Source of the DNA: Ampullaceana balthica
Taxonomy: Eukaryota; Mollusca; Gastropoda; Lymnaeidae
NCBI GenBank assembly: GCA_944989445.1
Contig: CALYLW010000070.1
Location: 1,593,852-1,657,851, forward strand
Direction of reading: 5' to 3'
DNA length: 64,000 bases
The position numbers and the translations under genes are program-made. The notes below the pieces were generated by a model. The model made no database searches and was not told where the DNA came from. It worked only from the letters and a program-made list of their open reading frames with translations. Shown piece after piece: positions 57,235 through 64,000 of this stretch (its first letter is position 1; every line of letters begins with the position of its first letter).

Positions 57235-57850
57235 AACAAGAAGAATCACAATCTAGTAATACTGTGGCCACTATCAAGGATCATGGAACACTGAAGTTTT
57301 ACCCAGTGTACATCAATGATAGAAAGTGTATGTGTCTTCGTGACTCTGGATGCACAACAATTGTGGTCCATAGTAGGATGGTGAAAAAAGAAGAATATGA
57401 TGGGCAAAAAGACACACTGATAATGGCCGATGGCACAAAGAGAGAGTGTCCAACTGCTATTTTTACCATCAACTCACCCTGGCTTCATGGTGAGTTCGAG
57501 CCAGAGTTTTAAAAGATTCCATTTGTGATCTCATCATAGGGAATATTGAGGGTGTTATTGACAATTCTGATGAAGTATTCAAGGCTTGGCACGACAACAG
57601 CCATCAATTATGTGCTACTGTACTAACAAGAGCCACCACAAAAAGAAAAGAGAACATAGAAATTTAAGTTGGTGAGAAACTTGAAATAGGAAGCCAACTG
57701 ATGTCCAATCAAGAGTTCAAACAACAAGAAGAAGATAACACAAACATGGAAATAAAAATGAAACTTATCAAAGGCAATGAAACAGGCCACAATAAAAATT
57801 ACAAGCTAGATAAAGACATATTAAGTAGAATGACAATAAATAAAGACATT
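57231..57850 (+). pseudogene. Retropepsin-like protease of the LTR element, broken
   Basis: The frame starts ATGA, overlapping the gag stop. LRDSGCTTIVV carries the Asp-Ser-Gly active site; MADGTKRECPTAIF and, after a frameshift near 57510, CDLIIGNIEGVIDN complete the fold pattern. Beyond about 57665 only short frames remain, with no RT motif. Confidence 0.75.
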
Positions 57851-58035
57851 CTGTGAATTTCTAAGTGATAAAACCAGAGACTGTATTAATATTAGTCTAT
57901 GAATTCCTCAATGATAAAACCAGAGACTGTATTAAAAAGACATTCTGTGAATTCCTAAATAATAAAACCAGAGACTGTATTAATATTAGTCTGTGAATTC
58001 CTAAATGATACAACCAGAGACTGTAATTATATTAA
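57850..58035 (+). repeat. Four ~46-bp tandem copies inside the LTR element
   Basis: GATAAAACCAGAGACTGTAT recurs near 57866, 57912, 57963 and (GATACAACC) 58007, joined by GAATTCCTAAAT. It occupies the place where pol would be. Confidence 0.85.
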
Positions 58036-58367
58036 TATTTTATTCGTTGAACAATGGAAAAGGAACAGTGTTTGAATTCCACTGGGTTATTAGTTAATTT
58101 TAATAATATTGATTGTTAAAAATATTTTAATTACACAAATTTACAGATGTGTTTATAATTACATTTTCATTTTTTCAGCACAGGTAGACTGTTACAGTCC
58201 TACAGATTTTTTCTTATTGATTTTATGTCCAGATGTTGTATGTAAGGCAATGAATGTTCATTGATGATAACTATTTGAAATTTGAATATAGATATAGATT
58301 TATTTTATTTTATGAAGTCCAAAAATATTGTATTTCATAAACATTTTTTTTGAAGGATGGGGGTGAA

Positions 58368-58706
58368 TGTCACATGTGAATGTCACGGGTGTATCATGAG
58401 TGTATTGCGTGATCAGATGAAGGAGAGGTCACGTGAGTGATAAGCGCGGGAAGAAAGAAGCCTTCCCATTGGCTGAGAAGGTTGCGGGATCAGTTGTCAG
58501 AGAAGTTCCGTAGTGGATGGACGGAATGTGTGTGTGCCTCAAGATTTCCACGTTGTATAACCTCAAATTATATGTTATGTACATAGTATACATATTAAAG
58601 TTGTTTTATTGAAACAAGTTCTTCAGTGGATTATTGTGTACAAGATTATGTATTGAGAGAACGCCTACAAGTTACATATTAATAAGTAAAAATACAGTAA
58701 CAGTTA
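58368..58706 (+). repeat. 3' LTR
   Basis: Starts TGTCACATGTGAATGTCACG and matches the 5' LTR over 339 bp with about ten substitutions. Confidence 0.9.
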
Positions 58707-59137
58707 AACAGGGGGATGTAGGTGCCATAGAATAGGAAATAAAGTGGTTGTAGGTTGCATAGAATAGGTAACAGAGAGAGTTGTAGGTGGCATAGAATAG
58801 GTAACAGGGAGGGTTTTAGGTGCATAGAATAGGTAACAGGGGGGTTGTAGGTTGCATAGAATAGGTAACAGAGAGTGTTGTAGGTGGTATAGAATAGGTA
58901 ACAGGGAGTGATTTAGGTGGCATCTAATATGTAAATAGTGGGGTTGTAGGTGTCATAGAATAGGTAAAAGGGAGGGTTGTAGGTGGCATAGAATAGGTAA
59001 CAGAGAGGGTTGTAGGTGTCATAGAATATGTAAAAGGGAGGGTTGTAGGTGAGATAGAATATGTAATAGGGTGGTAGTAGTTGGCATAGAATAGGAACAA
59101 GAGAGAGTTGTAGGTGGCAGGTAAAGTAGGTAACAGG
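58707..59137 (-). repeat. 33-bp satellite, segment B
   Basis: About 13 units of the same 33-bp repeat, between the LTR element and the next LINE. Units are variable, some one base short. Confidence 0.9.
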
Positions 59138-60619
59138 ACTCCTGCCTGAAAGCCAGTGTGGATTCCGAAAAGAGCGAGGAACCATCGACATGGTGTTCGC
59201 TACCAGGCAGCTGCAAGAGAAATGTCAGTAGCAGAACTCCGACCTGTTCTTCACCTATGTCGACCTGTCCAAGGCTTTTGTTTCGCTAACAGAGAGGGTC
59301 TGTCGAAGTTCATGGCAAAGTACGGTTGCCAAAGGAAATTCATCGTCTTGGTGCAACAATTCATGAGGGCATGCAGGCCAGAGTCCTGGACAGTGGAGAG
59401 TCTTCTGACCCTTTCCCAGTCACAAACGGGGTCAAGCAGGGCTGCGTTCTGGCACCAACACTGTTTAGCCTCATGTTTTCCGCCATGCTGACAGAGGCCT
59501 TCAGAGACGAGGGTGTTGGTGTCAACCTGAGGTACCGCACAGATGGCAAACTGTTCAACCTTCGGAGGCTCCATGCTAAAACCAAGGTCATGACAGACAT
59601 CATCAGATACCGGCAGTTTGCTGATGACTGTGCCTTCAACGCTGTCTCAGAAGCCGACATGAAAGCAGCGTTAAACTGTTCTCCAGCGCCTGCACAAAAT
59701 TTGGTTTGACGATCAACACAAAGAAGACTGAAGTCCTCCATCAACCCTCGCCTAGAAAGCCCTACGTTGAGCCCAACATCACTGTCAACGACCAAAGACT
59801 GAACACAGTGAACCGTTTCACATACCTAGACAGCACACTGTCTCAGCATGTCACCATCGATGACGAAGTGAACGTCAGAATTGCCAGAGCAAGCTCAACT
59901 TTTGGCAGGTTGTACCCAAATATCTGGAACAGAAGAGGCATTACCATCCAGACCAAGATGAACGTATACAGGGCAGTGATGCTCCGCACACTGCTATATG
60001 CATGTGAAAAATGGACTGTGTGTAAACGACATGCTAGAATGCTGAACAACTTTCACACAACAAGCCTCAGGAAGATCATCGGCATAAAGTGGCAGGACAA
60101 AATTCCTGACACAGTGGTACTGACCAAAGCAGGTCACCAAAACATCTTCACCCTCCTGATGCAGTCCCAGCTTCGCTGGGCAGGGCACGTAGTCGGAATA
60201 CCAGACGACAGACAGCCAAAGAGACTCTTATATGGTGAGCTCCAGCATGGCCAGTGGTCCCACGGTTAGCAAAAGAAACGCTTCAAAGACACCCTGAAAG
60301 CCTCACTGAAAGCGTTTGCCATTAATCCAGACACGAGCTGCAATGGACCATTCCACCTGGCGCTCATCAATCCACGAAGGTGCCAAGACATGCGAGGCAA
60401 AAAGGATCACCGTCGCAGAAAAGAAGTGTCATGCCCGAAAGGCCCGTGCAGTCAACCCTCTTAGAGACGTCCCACTCGTCCCATGTCCCTTCTGTTCCCT
60501 AACCTTCCGTGCCAGGATCGGCCTCGTCAGTTATCTGCGCACGCATTGAACAAAACCAGTCTCAGCAACCCTCGGATGACTAGAGTGGTCTTCGTCGACT
60601 CGACGGACGAACACACACA
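59138..60619 (+). pseudogene. 5'-truncated LINE inserted in the satellite
   Basis: PESQCGFRKERGTIDMVF starts in the RT domain; then a stop and frameshift, FPVTNGVKQGCVLAPTLF, RQFADDCAFNAVSEADM (catalytic FADD), a shift, TINTKKTEVLHQPS, FTYLDSTLSQHVTIDDEVN, SQLRWAGHVVGIPDDRQPKR and a C-terminal CPFCSLTFRARIGL zinc-finger-like motif ending THstop at 60549. Satellite resumes at 60620. The order equals the fragment at 22640-23545. RTE/L1-like clade, not assigned with certainty. Confidence 0.82.
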
Positions 60620-60683
60620 GGTAACAGGTAAAGTGGCGTTGAATATGTAACAGAGAGGGTTGTACTTGGCATATAATAGGTAA
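60620..60683 (-). repeat. 33-bp satellite, segment C
   Basis: Two diverged units (AGTGGCGTTGAATATGTAAC and GGCATATAATAGGTAAT) between two LINEs. Confidence 0.75.
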
Positions 60684-61511
60684 TAATAATAATAATAATA
60701 ATAAATTGATAATTTATATAGCGCTGTATCCCAGTAAGGAACTGGGCTCACAGCGCATTACATGAAGGTATTAACATACATATAAGTAATAAATTAGCAT
60801 TCATACTATAACAGCCACATTAATTACAGTACATAACGCCAAAAAAGCAACGTTAATCATTAAAAGAATTGTTGTTTCATTAATTTGGAAAATAAATTTT
60901 GAAAAGATCTGTCTTAAGTGCAGTCTTGAAGGACTTGGTTGTTTGAATACTGCGGATGTGTAGTGGTAGAGTATTCCATTGTTTGGCTGCACAAAAAGAG
61001 ATCGACCTTCCGCCAAATGTTTTTGTGCGTGTCTTAGGAACCGAGAGAATGCATGTGTCCGCAGAAGAGCGTAGCTGACAAGTAGATGAGTAGAACGACA
61101 AAAGTTCATTAAAATAGAAAGGGCATGAGTCGGAAAATAAGTTTTGACAGAGAACGGCCAGTTTGTAATCAATTCGGGCTTGTATAGGTAGCCAATTTAA
61201 GTGAGTAAAGTAGCGGAGTAACATGGTCATGTTTTTTTGCCTTAAGAACTAGTCTGGCCGCTGAATTTTGAACTTTCTGTAGTTTGTCAATTGCATTTTT
61301 TAGGCGCACCTGACAAAAGAGAATTGCAATAATCAATGCGAGCTAGAACAAGAGCACAGACTAGAGTTTTTGTTCAAATAATTGTTAAGTAATGCGGATT
61401 GAGCTGATCTGACGGATGGCGGTGCAGGCAGAGCGACAGATGTGATTGATAAAGTTGTTGGTAGACATGTTCTCAGAAATAATGCAGTGAAGATTCCTAG
61501 TCGATGTTGTG
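60684..61511 (-). pseudogene. L2-like LINE 3' end inserted in the satellite
   Basis: On the minus strand: INHICRSACTAIRQISSIR, ARIDYCNSLL, LNWLPIQARIDYKLAVLC, CAAKQWNTLPLHIRSIQTT and FKTALKTDLFKIYF, the conserved C-terminal blocks of L2-clade proteins. The tail GCGCTATATAAATTATCAAT and (TTA)n, seen as (AAT)n at 60681-60705, is the L2 hallmark. Frameshifts make it dead and it is 5'-truncated. Confidence 0.85.
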
Positions 61512-62745
61512 AACAGGGGGGTTGTAGGTGGCATAGAATAGGTAATAGGGTGGTAGTAGGTGGCATAGAATAGGTAATAGGGTGGTAGTAGGTGGCATAG
61601 AATAGGTAATAAGGTGGTAGTAGGTGGCATAGAATAGGTAATAGGGTGGTAGTAGGTGGCATAGAATAGGTAATAGGGAGTGCTGTAGGTGGCGTAGAAT
61701 AGGTAATAGGGTGGTAGTAGGTGGCATAGAATAGGTAATAGGGTGGTAGTAGGTGGCATAGAATAGGTAATAGTGAGTGTTGTAGGTGACATAGAATAGG
61801 TAATAGGGTGGTAGTAGGTAGAATAGAATAGGTAATAGTGAGTGTTGTAGGTGAAATAGAATAGGTAATAGGGAATGTTGTAGGTGGCATAGAATAGGTA
61901 ACGGGGAGTGTTGTAGGTGACATAGAATAGGTAATAGGGAGTGTTGTAGGTGGCCTAGAATAGGAAACAGGGAGTGTTGTAGACGACATAGAATAGGTAA
62001 TAGGGAGTGTTGTAGGTGACATAGAATAGGTAACAAGGAGTGTTGTAGGTGACGTAGAATAGGTAATAGGGAGTGTTGTAGGTGGCATAGAATAGGTAAC
62101 AGGGAGTGTTGTAGGTGACCTAGAATAGGTGACAAGGGGGTTTTAGGTGACATAGAATAGGTAATAGGGAGTGTTGTAGGTGGCATAGAATAGGTAACAG
62201 GGAGTGTTGTAGGTGACATAGAATAGGTAACAAGGAGTGTTGTAGGTGACGTAGAATAGGTAATAGGGAGTGTTGTAGGTGACATAGAATAGGTAACAAG
62301 GAGTGTTTTAGGTGGCGTAGAATAGGTAATAGGGAGTGTTGTAGGTGACATAGAATAGGTAACAAGGAGTGTTGTAGGTGACGTAGAATAGGTAATAGGG
62401 AGGGTTGTAGGTGACATAGAATAGGTAATATGTAGTGTTGTAGGTGACCTAGAATAGGTAATAGGGAGTGTTGTAGGTGACATAGAATAGGTAATAGGAG
62501 TGTTGTAGGTGACATAGAATAGGTAATAAGGAGTTTTGTAGGTGACATATAATAGGTAATAGGGAGTGTTGTAGGTGACATAGAATAGGTAATAAGGAGT
62601 GTTGTAGGTGGCATAGAATAGGTAACAGTGAGTGCTGTAGGTGACATAGAATAGGTAACAGGGAATGTTGTAGGTGACCTAGAATAGGTAACAAGGAGTG
62701 TTGTAGGTGACATAGATTAGGTAATAGGGAGTGTTGTAGTTGGCA
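61512..62745 (-). repeat. 33-bp satellite, segment D (longest)
   Basis: About 37 units of GTTGTAGGTGACATAGAATA plus GGTAATAGGGAGT. A GTAATAGGGTGGTA subtype dominates 61550-61830; GTAACAAGGAGT and GTAATAGGGAGT subtypes alternate further right, giving a higher-order pattern of roughly two units. Confidence 0.94.
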
Positions 62746-63601
62746 TTGTTGTTGCGTGTGGATGTTAACGAACTTGACGTGCACACTGCAAATTTTATGA
62801 GAAAGAAAAGTACAGTTTGAAGACATTATGCAACCAGCGTGGCTTTATTACCATAATATGTAAAGATTTTAGTTTATAATGCAATGTCTAGAATAAATGA
62901 GTTGAAGTATCTTTAAAATGTGTCAACATCGGAGGTCAAATGCGCATGCCAGAAAAGCAATTCCGAAAACCCTAAAAAAGTTTAAATTAAAAATAAAATA
63001 CAATTAACATTTAAATCTACCATACAGCTATATTTTTATTTGTCCTTCACATTTATCTAGATACCTACAGGGGAACATATAGTATGCGTTTATATTTGTC
63101 GAGCTTATCTTTTATAAGCTTGAAGTTTTATTGATTCTCTTTTGGAAAATACCTTTATATGTTTGTGAAAGAAAGGGGTGGAAAAAAATGTAAACGCTTG
63201 TAATTTTCCCACCAATTGTTTTGTAAATTTTCATGAATACTGATTTCCATATTTCTTATATAAGTTAATCATACACATTTGATTTTTATTGAAAAGAGAT
63301 TTCTATTTTCTTGAAGGTATATTTTTTTTCAATGTATTTTTTAAACATTTATATCAATATTTATATATTAGTGTTTTAGAGCGTTAATTTTAAGTAGTTC
63401 GTTTGTATTATAAGCCATTTTATATTGACCGATAAGTAGCTTTACTTTTAACAATGGGCAAGCGACGTTAAAATGTTTAATTTACATTAATGTCTTTTTT
63501 CCAAATCATATATATACTCAAATTACACGTTTTTTACAATTTAATAATCATCGTTAACCATGATAACGCTTTAAAAAAATGTTTACCGAATTTACATTGT
63601 A
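62746..63601. other. Non-coding, no gene seen
   Basis: AT-rich DNA after the satellite. No exon or repeat family recognised. Confidence 0.35.
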
Positions 63602-64000
63602 GGGCTGGTGCTGATTAATTTTTTTCTCGATTAATCGTTACAAAATTCAATAGATTAATCGATTAATTTCGATTAATGATATTTGTACAACGCATATATA
63701 GATCCGGTTAAGTTGCGATTCATTATTTCGCGAAATCGGCTAAGTCGCGATAATTCCATTGCTCCCAAATTTTGTGACGTAACATAGCAAATTTGTTCTG
63801 CTATGCAAGACTTAAGGAACAAAAACCTTTTTATTTACGTACGCCCGTCTAAATAAATAATAATAATAAGAGGGAAAGTATGTAAGTAACAAAAATGATA
63901 AATTATTAATAAATTTTAAAAAAAATATTTTCTTAAATTTTAATCGAATTTTAATCTATAAAATTAATTTTAAACGATTAAATTAATTTTAATCGATTAC
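63602..64000. mobile_element. hAT-type element with TAGGGCTG end, cut by the window edge
   Basis: TAGGGCTGGTGCTGATTAAT equals the reverse complement of the right end of 31141-31586, and the interior has the same ATCGATTA-rich sequence and TTCGCGAAAT block. Inverted copy; the far end is outside the window. Confidence 0.75.

Larger units (their letters stand above)
54812..58706 (+). mobile_element. LTR retrotransposon lacking pol, 3.9 kb
   Basis: Two 339-bp direct LTRs (54812-55150 and 58368-58706) differ at about ten positions (~3%). After the 5' LTR comes TTGGTGTCGAGGG, a plausible tRNA primer-binding site; a purine run GAAGGATGGGGGTGAA immediately precedes the 3' LTR. Between them only gag and a protease are readable. 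No reverse transcriptase, RNase H or integrase is present, so it is a non-autonomous deletion derivative. It sits inside the 33-bp satellite. No clear target duplication. Confidence 0.88.

Noticed and set aside
61333..62826. ORFs of 125-328 codons with repeated TYSMSPTTLPI-like peptides
   Set aside because: Encoded by the 33-bp satellite, whose period is a multiple of three; open in three minus frames at once.

Overview
The window reads as AT-rich, intron-rich animal nuclear DNA crowded with transposons. Molluscan is the best guess, and heterobranch gastropod is plausible. This rests on style (long repeat-filled introns, phase 1-1 extracellular domain exons, a tRNA-derived SINE, several LINE groups, abundant hAT and hairpin-CTAG elements) and not on a species marker. 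There is no bacterial-type operon, tRNA gene, rRNA gene or CRISPR array.

Two split protein genes can be assembled by eye from splice sites and matching intron phases. (1) Plus strand, 1089-8309: the 3' part of a type I membrane protein with a sushi/CCP domain, a transmembrane helix with a juxtamembrane Cys cluster, and a cytoplasmic tail spread over three exons to the stop. (2) Minus strand, 31766-19032: a complete three-exon gene (signal peptide; Ig-like Cys-rich domain; Thr/Ser/Pro stalk plus membrane helix) predicting 214 residues. Its second intron is about 11.2 kb and filled with repeats. Both look like cell-surface receptors, and neither matched a named gene I recognise.

The rest is mostly mobile and satellite DNA. 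0.7-7.5 kb: hAT-type non-autonomous elements with intact 8-bp target duplications, one nested in another, plus a SINE, all in the introns of gene 1. 9.98-11.92 kb: a hAT element with a broken ZMYM1-like transposase. 12-16 kb: minisatellites, a hairpin-ended element and a LINE copy. 19.6-23.5 kb: a tandem ~0.49-kb element array and two LINE relics. 28.5-29.6 kb: a 13-bp minisatellite. 34.8-35.5 kb: an RTE-like LINE. 36.5-42.0 kb: four head-to-tail hairpin-CTAG units with (CAA)n interiors, one split by a LINE with a nearly open reverse transcriptase. 42.3-43.5 kb: a 600-bp tandem duplication. 49.2 kb: a second SINE. 54.4-62.7 kb: a 33-bp satellite broken by an LTR retrotransposon that keeps gag and protease but no pol, and by two different LINEs.

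The strongest inferences are the three-exon Ig-like gene, the shared 3' tail of the SINE and the LINE (a likely parasite-partner pair), and the satellite that received three insertions. Long ORFs over (CAA)n, (TA)n and the 33-bp satellite are artefacts of repeats whose period divides by three.
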